DNA from: JAKCDU01 sp035551615
GTDB taxonomy: Bacteria > Actinomycetota > Acidimicrobiia > Acidimicrobiales > Palsa-688
NCBI GenBank assembly: GCA_035551615.1
Contig: DASZNC010000173.1
Span: 1-35,035 of the forward strand
DNA: 35,035 nt
Direction: 5' to 3'
In this document: positions 15,984 to 24,300 of the stretch, one piece after another
How the letters are laid out: each line of letters starts with the position of its first letter
Position numbering within the stretch: position 1 is the stretch's first letter
Notes under the pieces: generated by a model
What the model saw: the letters and a program-made list of their open reading frames with translations, nothing else
What the model was told of the DNA's origin: nothing
The model's database searches: none
Translations under genes and position numbers: made by a program

Positions 15984-16400
15984 GTGAGCGCGTGGTATTC
16001 GATCGAGGTCTTCGATGGAGCCACCTCGGCGTCTGTGTGGGCCGAGGCTTATCGCGATGTTCTCATGGAGACGGCCGTCACGACCGGCGCTTCTGACTGG
16101 TCCTGGCACCGGCACACCTGGGGCGTCGTCTTCGAGGTGGCTTTCGCCGACGAGCAGGCCTGGGAGCATTTCGCCAACCTGCCCAACGTCCGGGCCGCCC
16201 TCGACGCCGTTCCCGACCCGGTGACCGGTGTGATCGTCTACCGCGGACGTGGTGGCAGCAGCGGGGCTCCGTACCCCCGCAAGCCCCGGCCCCTGATCGG
16301 CTCCGGCTCGGCGGCTCTGCCGCTGCCGTGGATTCCGAGCGACGAGATGCTCTCGCTCAAGCCGATCTCCTGGCCGATGCTGACGCTCAGCGCCGTCTGA
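15984..16400 (+). CDS. uncharacterised 138-residue protein
   Basis: I do not recognise this protein. It begins VSAWYSIEVFDGATSASVWA and has aromatic-rich strands and helices: WSWHRHTWGVVFEVAF, then EQAWEHFANLPNVRAALDAV and TGVIVYRGRGG. The first 95 residues alternate strand and helix in a way compatible with a small alpha/beta-barrel (EthD-like) fold. The tail is Pro/Ser-rich and contains WIPSDEMLSLKPISWPML. No signal peptide, membrane segment or catalytic motif is seen. Codon bias matches the neighbours. It has its own leaderless promoter 75-90 bp after uvrD2 and ends at a long non-coding gap, so it is probably monocistronic. Confidence 0.8.
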   Translation: MSAWYSIEVFDGATSASVWAEAYRDVLMETAVTTGASDWSWHRHTWGVVFEVAFADEQAWEHFANLPNVRAALDAVPDPVTGVIVYRGRGGSSGAPYPRKPRPLIGSGSAALPLPWIPSDEMLSLKPISWPMLTLSAV

Positions 16401-16442
16401 GCCAACTTCTCAGCGCCCTGGCGCACCCGGCGGCGTCCCCCG

Positions 16443-16501
16443 CTGGGCCCTTCTTACAGCAGCTCATCTGTGAGCGCTCAGGCGCACCTGTAAGCGCCCA
16501 G
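16443..16501. other. structured element in the 16401-16987 gap
   Basis: CTGGGC (16443-16448) pairs with GCCCAG (16496-16501), and CTTACAG (16453-16459) with CTGTAAG (16488-16494), giving a 13-bp interrupted stem. The loop holds the perfect palindrome TGAGCGCTCA (16471-16480). The motif CTGTGAGCGC or CTGTAAGCGC occurs three times, at 16468, 16488 and 16556. It may be a small RNA, a 3' UTR structure of the 15984 gene, or a protein-binding site. Confidence 0.4.
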
Positions 16502-16570
16502 TCCCTAGCCGCGGCCCGCCCGTCCTTTTCGGCTGCCGCCGATCGACCGGCCTGCCTGTGAGCGCCCCCA

Positions 16571-16660
16571 CAACGCCTAATTTTGTTATTTTTCATTAAG
16601 TTTGTAGCTATTCGAGCCGATATCTCGCTATGTCCTACATTTTTGAAACTTTTTAACAGA
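16571..16660. other. AT-rich island in the 16401-16987 intergenic gap
   Basis: By direct count 29 of 90 bases are G or C (32%), against roughly 70% in the surroundings. It contains runs such as TTTTGTTATTTTTCATTAAG and a CGAG/CTCG mini-stem around CCGATAT. It encodes no credible protein. The rest of the gap (16661-16987) is GC-rich and repetitive, and I see no gene there. Confidence 0.6.
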
Positions 16661-16693
16661 GAACAGCCTTCAGCCAGGTCCAAGGCCAAGCGT

Positions 16694-16710
16694 CGCCGGC
16701 GCAGCCGGCG
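16694..16710. terminator. GC hairpin in the convergent gap
   Basis: CGCCGGC (16694-16700) pairs with GCCGGCG (16704-16710) around GCA. The stem is strong but far (about 280-290 bp) from either flanking gene end, so its role as a terminator is uncertain. Confidence 0.3.
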
Positions 16711-16987
16711 GCGCGCGGAGCGGCGGGCCGCAGGCCAGCCGTGCCTGTCCCGATAGAAACCCCTGCCGACCTTTCGCAAGATCGACAGACTCCCCCCGGT
16801 GCCTGGCGAAGCCCCGCCCGCCTCCGGCTCCTCAGCGCGTTCCGCTCCTCGTCCCCACCACCTGCCCGCCCCCACGACCCGCTCGGCCCCTCGCAACTCG
16901 GGCCCTCCGCCGCGACCCGCCCGGGCCCTCAGTTCCTCGCCCCCCGCTCCTGGACCACCGGGCCCCTCGGCCCGGCTCAGCCGTTAC

Positions 16988-17722
16988 CTAAGGCTCCGGC
17001 ACCTGCTCCCGTTGCGCCGACCACGCCCGGAAGTCCTCCGGAGCGATGCTGATGAACAGCCCGGTGGCCTCGGCGGTGAGCATGTCGCCGGCCAGCATGC
17101 GACCGTTGGTCAGTACCTTGCGGCCGTTGACCGACTCGACCCGGCCCTCGATGCGCAGGTCGGTGTGCAGAGGGGTGGGTTTGCGGTACTTGACGGTGAG
17201 TGTGCCGGTCATACCGACCTTGCCCGACAGAGATTGGGTCAGGCCCAGCAGTTCATCGAAGGCGGCGGCAATGAACCCGCCGTGCACGCACCCGGGGGGT
17301 CCCTCGTAGGCGATCCCGAAACGCACATGGCCGACGATCATGTCGCCCTCGACGGCCACCGGCATCGGGGGGGCCAACGGGTTGGCCAGGCCGAGCAGGG
17401 GCGACCAGTCGAAGAAGGCGGTATCGCGCTGCAGCCCCGAACCGGGCGGGGCGCCCAGCCCGGACGCCTCCGCTGCTCCTTTGTACGAACGAACCGCTCC
17501 GTACGGCCGCAGCACCTCTTCGATGGGCGCCAGTTGCGCCACCACCTGGCGCAGCACGTCGGGAGGCGCCGACGTCGCCGTCAACCGGTCGATCACCCGC
17601 CGCAGGGCCTCCCCCACTTCGCGGGCAGCGATCACATCGTCCTCGACCGCCGGCCCGGCCACCTCGGCCAGGCTGTCGCGCATACTCGCCGCCAGGGCCG
17701 GGTCGACGTCGAAGCCGGCCAT
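16988..17722 (-). CDS. PaaI-family hotdog-fold thioesterase
   Basis: The 244-residue product has a helical N-terminal extension (residues 1-100) and a C-terminal 4HBT hotdog domain. The acyl-CoA thioesterase core is seen in GCVHGGFIAAAFDELLG (H147-G148-G149, D156-E157), followed by GTLTVKYRKPTPLHTDL and IEGRVESVNGRKVLTNG. It probably hydrolyses short- or medium-chain or aromatic acyl-CoAs; the substrate is unknown. The ATG at 17720-17722 overlaps the exonuclease III stop by one base (TGATG), a classic coupling arrangement. The upstream in-frame extension lies inside that gene and is rejected. It is the last gene of a three-gene minus operon. Confidence 0.92.
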   Translation of the reverse strand: MAGFDVDPALAASMRDSLAEVAGPAVEDDVIAAREVGEALRRVIDRLTATSAPPDVLRQVVAQLAPIEEVLRPYGAVRSYKGAAEASGLGAPPGSGLQRDTAFFDWSPLLGLANPLAPPMPVAVEGDMIVGHVRFGIAYEGPPGCVHGGFIAAAFDELLGLTQSLSGKVGMTGTLTVKYRKPTPLHTDLRIEGRVESVNGRKVLTNGRMLAGDMLTAEATGLFISIAPEDFRAWSAQREQVPEP

Positions 17723-18534
17723 CAGGCGTCGGCCAGATCGACGAAGACGGGGGCATGATCCGAGGGCAGCTTGCCCTTCCGAGCGGTGCGGTCGACCATC
17801 GCCCACTCCATCCGGTCGATCAAAGGCCGGCTCAGCAGCAACAGGTCGATGCGCATGCCCCGATGCTCGTGGAAGTCGCCGGCCCGATAGTCCCAGTAGC
17901 TGTACAGGCGGTCCTCCGGCCAGCGGTGACGGAAGGAATCGACCAGGCCCCATTCCTCGATCCGGGCCAGCGCCAGTCGCTCGGGCTCGCTGACGTGGGT
18001 GGAGCCGATGAACGCAGCCGGATCCCAGACGTCGTCGTCGGTGGGGGCGATGTTGAAGTCACCGCAGACGGCGACCGGCTGGTCGGGGCGGCCGAGGGCG
18101 TCCAGGTGCGAGCGCAGCTTCTCCAGCCAGGCCAGCTTGTACACGTAGTGGTCGTCGTCCAGGCTGCGCCCGTTCGGGACGTAAACGCTGGTGACATGCA
18201 CGCCTCCGCAGACGGCACTGATGATGCGGGTGTCGCTGTCCGGCTCCAGCGACGTGTGGAACCCGGCCACCACGTCGTCGATGCCGACCTTGGACAGCAG
18301 GGCGACCCCGTTCCACTGCCCGGAGCCATGGTGGACGCTCTCGTACCCGAGGGCCGAGAAGGCCATGTGGGGGAACGTGGCATCGCTCAGCTTCGTCTCC
18401 TGCAGGCAGACGATGTCGGGCCGGGCGTAGGCCAGCCACTCCTCGACCCGCGGCATGCGGACCTTCAGCGAGTTGACGTTCCAGGTTGCTAGTCGCAATG
18501 CGGCCTCCGCGCCTTCGATCTGCGGGCCGTTCAT
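17722..18534 (-). CDS. xthA: exodeoxyribonuclease III / AP endonuclease (XthA, ExoA)
   Basis: The enzyme cuts DNA at abasic sites and removes 3' blocks in base excision repair, with Mg2+. The 270-residue EEP-fold product shows RLATWNVNSLKVRMPRV, the metal-binding glutamate in CLQETKLSD (E46), GVALLSK, SVYVPNGRSLDD, the catalytic GDFNIAPTDDDVWDP and the C-terminal SDHAPVFVDL. An alternative TTG start at residue 13 would match shorter homologues. It lies 43 bp after the NYN-S1 gene and overlaps the thioesterase gene by one base, so the three are likely one transcript. Confidence 0.95.
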   Translation of the reverse strand: MNGPQIEGAEAALRLATWNVNSLKVRMPRVEEWLAYARPDIVCLQETKLSDATFPHMAFSALGYESVHHGSGQWNGVALLSKVGIDDVVAGFHTSLEPDSDTRIISAVCGGVHVTSVYVPNGRSLDDDHYVYKLAWLEKLRSHLDALGRPDQPVAVCGDFNIAPTDDDVWDPAAFIGSTHVSEPERLALARIEEWGLVDSFRHRWPEDRLYSYWDYRAGDFHEHRGMRIDLLLLSRPLIDRMEWAMVDRTARKGKLPSDHAPVFVDLADA

Positions 18535-18577
18535 GGTGACCCGGCCTGGACCTGTTGAGGTTAGAGGCTGCCGACGA

Positions 18578-20602
18578 TCAGGCGGGCGGGCTGGTCTCGC
18601 CGGTCGCCTTCTTGGTCGCCGGACTCTTCTTCGTCGCCGGTGCCTTCTTGGCCACCGACTTCCCGGGCGACTTCCGCGCCGCTGCGGGCTGGCCGGTTCC
18701 GGTCGCCTTCTTGGCTGCCCCGGACGGGCCGGTACCGGCCGCCTTCTTGGCCGCCGCCGACTCTCCCGTGCTGGTTGACTTCGCCGCCCTCGTCGCCTTG
18801 GCGGCCGGCGCCCTCTTCGCCACCGCCGGGGCCTGCTTCACCGCAGGCGGATCGGTCCTCGCCGCCGCCTTCTTGGCCGCCGAGGTCCTCTTGGCCGGCG
18901 TCGCGGATGCGGCCGTCCCGGCCCCACCCGGAGCCGGGCCGTCCGGCACCGGAGCTGCGGTCGCCGCCTTCTTGCCGGCCGGCGCCTTCCGGGCCGGGGC
19001 CGACGCCCCGGCCGCCCCTTGGTCAACCGGTTCCGAGGGCGCCGGCGACCCGACCGGTCCGCCGGCGACCGGCGACGAACCCGACAGCTCCGACGAACCG
19101 GCCCTCTTGGCCGCCTTCCTCGGCGCGACCGCCTTCTTCGGCGCCCCCGACGCGGCCCGAGCCGCATCTACAGTCCGACCGCCAGCCCCAGTCCGACCGC
19201 TAGCCCCAGTCCGACCCGCAACCGCACCCGCCGCATCGGAATCCGCGCCCGCATCCGCCGGCGGAACTACGCCCGGGCCGTCTTCGCTTGCCACCCGCTT
19301 GCGCGACCGCTTGGCCGGAACCGCCGGCGCCATGGCCGGCGTCGGCTCCGCCGACACAGCCGTCCTCGGCGCGGCCGACTTCCTGGTCGCCGCCCGCTTG
19401 CGCGGCGCGCCCGGCTCCCCGTCGCCGCCCGCAGGTCCGCCGCTCGCCGCCGCTCCCACCGGCTCCTCGGCCACACCAACAGGCGCCGCTGCCTTACGGC
19501 CCCGTTTGCGCGGCGCCGGCTCGACCATCTCCGGCGCGTCGGAATCGTCGAACGCCGGGTCCGGGCTGATTTCCGCCTCGACCGTCTCGGCCGTCGGTGC
19601 CCCGGCCACCTTGGCGAAGCCGGGCAGCGCCAGCTCGATCCCCCGCCGGGGCGGGTCGAACGCCTGGACGACGAAGGTGCGATCCTCGCCCTTGGTCACC
19701 ACTTCCCGGGCCCGGCGGGGCGGCGGCTCGCCCATGGCCGACAGGGGGATGTAGCAGCGGGCCCCGTCGGCATCGACGAACGCCCCGTGGGACGAGTACT
19801 CGAGCACCGTGCCCACCACGTCGCTGCCCAGCGGGTTGGACGCTACGAAGGTGATGAAAGCCAGGGGCTCGTTGACCGGATCGGCCGGCGGTGCGGTCGT
19901 ACGCCGGCGCCGCTTGGCCCCCGACTTGGGTTCGACCACCTCTTCGGTCGCCCGGGCGATGGCCCGATCTACCGTCTTGGACCGCCCCTTCGGCTTGCCG
20001 TCCGCCCCCGACCCTCCGGACTTGCCGTCGGCGGCCCCGGACCGGGCCGCAGTCGCCACGGACTTACCCTCGGCCGAGCCCCCCGCCTTCCCGCTGGAAC
20101 TGTGCTTGGAACCGGCGGACGGGGCCTCCGACTCAGCTCGCTTCTTGCGCTTGGCCTCCTTGGTGACCTCGCGGCTCTTGGCCCCCCGCACCGGCGTGCG
20201 GTCCATGAATATCCAGCCGACTCCGGGCACCGGCTTGCCGCCGACCAGCCGGCCCTTGTCGAACAGCCAGGTGTGCTCACCGTGGAACTCCTGGAACGAG
20301 TCGTTCGACAGGACGGTGGCGCCCGTCTTCTCGGCTATCCGCAAAAGGAATGCGTCACCCCGGCCGATGGCGCCGGCCGGCGGCGACACCACTTCCCCGG
20401 CCTCCTCGGCCTCCTCGAAGGCGGGCACCTCCGACGGATCGATGCGATGACCGAACGACGCGTCGACCACGACGGTGACCACATCGGTCGGGTTCTCGGC
20501 GATGAACTCGCGCACCGCCTGGTCGAGCTGCGCCAAGCTGGGCAAATTGCGGCCTTCAGTGGCCAGGTTCGATCCATCGACTATGACGTGACGCGGTGCC
20601 AT
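18578..20602 (-). CDS. NYN (Zc3h12a-like) ribonuclease with S1 domain and histone H1-like tail
   Basis: The 674-residue product has three parts. Residues 1-140 form a PIN/NYN nuclease domain of the Zc3h12a/YacP type: HVIVDGSN (D9), VVVDASFG (D47), IGRGDAFLL (D83), ATVLSNDSF (D101), so four acidic metal ligands are kept. After a basic linker, residues about 247-330 look like an S1 RNA-binding fold (GTVLEYSSHGAFVDADG, YIPLSAMG). Residues 331-674 are a Lys/Ala/Pro-rich tail with many KKA, AKKA and RKS motifs, like histone H1 or AlgP tails. The predicted role is an RNA-cleaving enzyme held on nucleic acid. The ATG has AGGAAGAA just upstream. It leads the operon with xthA. Part of the tail is built of short DNA repeats. 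Confidence 0.85.
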   Translation of the reverse strand: MAPRHVIVDGSNLATEGRNLPSLAQLDQAVREFIAENPTDVVTVVVDASFGHRIDPSEVPAFEEAEEAGEVVSPPAGAIGRGDAFLLRIAEKTGATVLSNDSFQEFHGEHTWLFDKGRLVGGKPVPGVGWIFMDRTPVRGAKSREVTKEAKRKKRAESEAPSAGSKHSSSGKAGGSAEGKSVATAARSGAADGKSGGSGADGKPKGRSKTVDRAIARATEEVVEPKSGAKRRRRTTAPPADPVNEPLAFITFVASNPLGSDVVGTVLEYSSHGAFVDADGARCYIPLSAMGEPPPRRAREVVTKGEDRTFVVQAFDPPRRGIELALPGFAKVAGAPTAETVEAEISPDPAFDDSDAPEMVEPAPRKRGRKAAAPVGVAEEPVGAAASGGPAGGDGEPGAPRKRAATRKSAAPRTAVSAEPTPAMAPAVPAKRSRKRVASEDGPGVVPPADAGADSDAAGAVAGRTGASGRTGAGGRTVDAARAASGAPKKAVAPRKAAKRAGSSELSGSSPVAGGPVGSPAPSEPVDQGAAGASAPARKAPAGKKAATAAPVPDGPAPGGAGTAASATPAKRTSAAKKAAARTDPPAVKQAPAVAKRAPAAKATRAAKSTSTGESAAAKKAAGTGPSGAAKKATGTGQPAAARKSPGKSVAKKAPATKKSPATKKATGETSPPA
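19171..19217 (-). repeat. 18-bp tandem repeat in the H1-like tail
   Basis: CAGTCCGACCGC(C/T)AGCCC is repeated 2.6 times (19171-19188, 19189-19206, then a partial copy). On the coding strand it encodes GRTGAS/GRTGAG, a Gly-Arg-Thr-Gly-Ala unit. Confidence 0.75.
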
Positions 20603-20649
20603 TTCTTCCTAAGAGTCAAGCAGCCGCGGGACCACCCGGAGTGGGACCC

Positions 20650-20655
20650 TAGAGT
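20650..20655 (+). promoter_or_regulatory. leaderless -10 element for the HAD gene
   Basis: TAGAGT is followed by 7 nt (CGAGGGG) and the ATG at 20663. The same 7 nt could act as a weak Shine-Dalgarno, but a leaderless start fits best. Confidence 0.5.
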
Positions 20656-20662
20656 CGAGGGG

Positions 20663-21313
20663 ATGGAAAAAGCGCCGGTCAAAGCCGTTCTCTGGGATTT
20701 CGGCGGGGTCATCACGACCAGTCCGTTCGACGCGTTCAACGCCTACGAGGCAACCAACGGGCTGGAGCCCGGGTTCATCCGCCGGCTCAATTCGACCAAT
20801 CCGGACACCAATGCCTGGGCCCGTTTCGAGCGTTCGGAGGTGTCGGCCGCCGAGTTCGCCGCCCTGTTCGAGGCCGAAGCCGAAGCCGCCGGCGGCCAGG
20901 TCGAGGCGGCCATCCTGCTGGCCTCTCTCCGGGGCCAGATCCGGCCAGCCATGGTGACCGCCATCCGCCGCTGCCGCGACCATGCCAAGACGGCGCTCCT
21001 CACGAACAACTTCATCCCGCCCGAGGCCCGCCGCAGCGTGCCCGACACCGAGGGCGGCTACGGCGCCGTCATCGACCTGTTCGACGTGGTCGTCGAGTCG
21101 TCCAAGGTCGGCTTCCGCAAGCCCGACCCCCGCTTCTACGAGATGGCCCTCGAGATGTTGGCCGTCGACCCGACCGAGGCGGTGTTCCTCGACGATCTGG
21201 GTGTCAACTTGAAACCGGCCAGGGCGCTCGGCATCCGGACCATCAAGGTCGTCGACCCGGACCAGGCGCTGGCCGACCTGGAGGCCATCGTCGGGTTCCC
21301 GGTCAGAGAGTAG
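20663..21313 (+). CDS. HAD-IA family hydrolase (epoxide-hydrolase N-domain/ACAD10-like phosphatase)
   Basis: The 216-residue product is a haloacid dehalogenase-fold phosphatase. Motif I is LWDFGGVITTSPF with nucleophile D12 and Gly at the second position, as in the epoxide-hydrolase N-terminal branch. Motif II is ALLTNNF, the motif III lysine is in KVGFRKPDPRFYEMAL, and motif IV is AVFLDDLGVNLKPARALG. The substrate is unknown. ATG 20663 is chosen from the promoter and the domain start. A long frame that covers this gene and reads on upstream through the NYN gene on the wrong strand is an artefact. It is divergent from the NYN gene (60 bp) and convergent with kgd (5 bp). Confidence 0.92.
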   Translation: MEKAPVKAVLWDFGGVITTSPFDAFNAYEATNGLEPGFIRRLNSTNPDTNAWARFERSEVSAAEFAALFEAEAEAAGGQVEAAILLASLRGQIRPAMVTAIRRCRDHAKTALLTNNFIPPEARRSVPDTEGGYGAVIDLFDVVVESSKVGFRKPDPRFYEMALEMLAVDPTEAVFLDDLGVNLKPARALGIRTIKVVDPDQALADLEAIVGFPVRE

Positions 21314-21318
21314 GAGTC

Positions 21319-24300
21319 TCAGGCCAGCGCCCTCTCCAGCAGGTCTTCCTGCTCGAGTTCGTGCATGGCGTGCGACCCGGTCGCAGGCGACCCCGACGCC
21401 ACCCGGCTGACCCGCGACACCTGGTAGTCGGCCTCGAACATGGTGTCGAGCCGGTCTCTGACGAAGTTGAAGGCGCCCATGTTGGCCGGCTCCTCCTGCA
21501 GCCAGACCACCTCGGCGGCCCGTTCGTAGCCGGCCACCAGGGCGGCGATCTGATCGCCCGGCCATGGGTGCAACTGCTCGACCCGGAGCACAGCCACGTC
21601 CTGGCGGCCGGACTTGGACCGGGCGTTCAGCAGGTCCAGGGACACCTTCCCGGTGGCCAGGACGACCCGCCGGACGGCGGTGCGGTCGGCGTCGTCGGAG
21701 GCGAACAGCGGATCGTCCACCACCTCCTGGAAATGACCGGCGGTGAACTCCGAGACCGGGCTGTAGGCCTCCCGCCCCCTCAGGTAACGCTTCGGGGTGA
21801 ACAGCACCAGGGGCTTCCTCGTGCTCCGCAGCACCTGCCGGCGCAGCAGGTGGAACAGCTGCGACGCCGTCGTCACGTCGGCGACCTGGATGTTGTCCTC
21901 CGCGCACAGGTCGAGGAACCGCTCGATCCGCGCCGAGGAGTGCTCGGCCCCCTGCCCCTCGTAGCCATGTGGCAGTAAGAGTGTCAGACCCGAGGTCTGG
22001 CTCCACTTGATTTCGGCCGCGGCCAGGAACTGGTCGATGATGATCTGGGCGCCGTTGACGAAGTCGCCGAACTGGGCCTCCCACGCCACCAGGCCGTCCC
22101 GGGCGATCAACGAGTACCCGTACTCGAAACCCAGCGCTGCGTACTCCGACAGCAGCGAGTCGTAGATCGAGAACCGACCGGGCGTGAGCGTCGCCAGCGG
22201 GATGTACTCGCCGCCGGTGGTGTAGTCGACGACGGCCGCGTTGCGGTGCCCGAAGGTGCCCCGGCGGGTGTCCTGGCCGGCTAGCCGAACGTCGCGGCCC
22301 TCGAGCAGCAGGGTGCCGTAGGCGAGCGCCTCGCCCAACGCCCAGTCGGCCTCGCCGGAGGCCCACAGCTTGGCCCGCGTCTCGAACACCTTGATCAGCT
22401 TCGGGTGCACGGTGAACCCGTCGGGGAAGGTCGACAGGGTGTCCACCACCCGGTCGAGATCCTCCGACGAAACCCCCGTCTCGATGGGTGGCAGTACCGG
22501 TGCCGGTTCCGGGGGCGGAGGCAGCTGTTTGACCGCCGGCGGGGCCGCCGCCCGGGTCTCGTCCAGCGCCGCCTGGAGCCGGCTGGAGAAGTCCTTCAGG
22601 TGCTCCTCGGCCTGGTCCAGGTCGATGTCACCGCGCCGGACCAGGGACTCCATGTACAGCTTGCGGACGGAGCGGTGCTCCTTGATCAGCTGGTAGAGCA
22701 GCGGCTGGGTGAGCGACGGGTCGTCCTGCTCGTTGTGGCCGAACCGCCGGTAGCAGACCATGTCGATGACCACGTCCTTGTGGAACCGCTGGCGGAACGC
22801 GAACGCCAGCCGCCCGACCCGCACGCAGGCCTCGGGGTCGTCGCCGTTGACGTGGAAGATGGGCGCCTGCACCATCTTGGCCACGTCGGTGGCGTAGATC
22901 GACGAGCGGGCCGACTCCGGATTGGTCGTAAAACCGAGCTGGTTGTTGATGACCAGATGGACGGTGCCCCCCGTCTCGTAGCCGGGCAGCGCCGACATGT
23001 TGAGGGTTTCGGCCACCACCCCTTGGCCGGCGAAGGCGGCGTCGCCATGGATGAGGAGCGGCAGAACCGGGTGCGGACCTTTGTCCTCCGCCTGATCCTG
23101 CAGGGCCCGGGCCATGCCCTGCACCACGGGGTCGACCGCCTCCAGGTGGGACGGGTTGGACGACAGGGCCACGTCGATGGGCCGCCCGGAGCGGCCGGTG
23201 AACTTGCCTCGGAAGCCTTTGTGGTACTTGACGTCGCCGGAGCCCTGCACCGTGCCGGGATCGATGTTGCCCTCGAACTCGCTGAACAGCTCGCCGTAGC
23301 CCTTGCCCACGATGTTGATCAGCATGTTGAGGCGCCCCCGGTGGGCCATGCCGATGACGACCTGGCTGAGCCCGTCGACCGCCGCCTGGTCGATCACCGC
23401 GTCGACGAGCGGGATGGCCGCCTCGCCGCCTTCGAGGCCGAACCGCTTCTGACCGATGAACTTGGTGTTCAGGAACTGCTCCAGGGCCTCGGCCGCGTTC
23501 AGACGGTCGAGGATCCACCTCTGCTCGGCCGCTTCCAACGAGGTCGAGACTCCTTCGACGTGCTCCTGGATCCAGCGTTTCTGATCGGGCTCCTGGATGT
23601 GCATGTACTCGACGCCGATGGTCCGGCAGTAGGCATCGCGCAGTACCCCGAGGATGTCGCCGAGCGTCATGTTCTGGGATCCGGCCAGCCCGTTGGTCAG
23701 GAAGGACCGCTCCAGATCCCACACCGACAACCCGTGGCTGGCCGGATCCAGCTCCGGGTGCATGTGCGGGTCCTTCCAGTCCAGCGGGTCGAGGTGGGCG
23801 ATCAGGTGCCCACGGACGCGGTACATGTTGATGAGGTTGTCGACCTCCATCTGCTTGCGCAGGTGCAGATCGGCGCCCTCCGCCAGGTCGTTGACGTCCC
23901 GGTTGAACGGCACCGGTTCGTAGGGCACGCCCATGGCCTTGAAGATGTTCTGGTAAAAGGACTCCGCCCCCGTCAGCAGACGGTGGACCCGTTGGAGGAA
24001 CATCCCCGACTCGGCACCCTGGATGATCCGATGGTCATAGGTGCTGGTGATGGTGACGACCTTGGAGACACCGAGCTCGGCCAGGACACGGGAGTCGGCG
24101 GCCTGCCACTCGGCCGGGTAGTCGATGCTGCCCACGCCGACGATGGCCCCCTGCCCGGGCATCAGGCGGGGCACGGACTGGACGGTGCCGATGGTGCCCG
24201 GATTGGTGAGCGAGACGGTTGCGCCGGCCAGATCGTCGGCGCCCACCTTGTTGGTCCGCACCTTGCGGATCAGCTCCTCGTAGGCCGACCAGAAGCCCCG

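Noticed and set aside
16387..16896. A 169-codon minus ORF across the AT-rich island
   Set aside because: Composition changes abruptly along the frame, it has no G/C third-position bias and no domain, and its ends are Arg-rich shadow sequence.
19019..21313. A 764-codon plus-strand frame covering the NYN gene and HAD gene
   Set aside because: Only its last 216 codons, from ATG 20663, match a family (HAD). The upstream part is antisense to the NYN-S1 protein and reads as Arg/Pro/Gly-rich nonsense.
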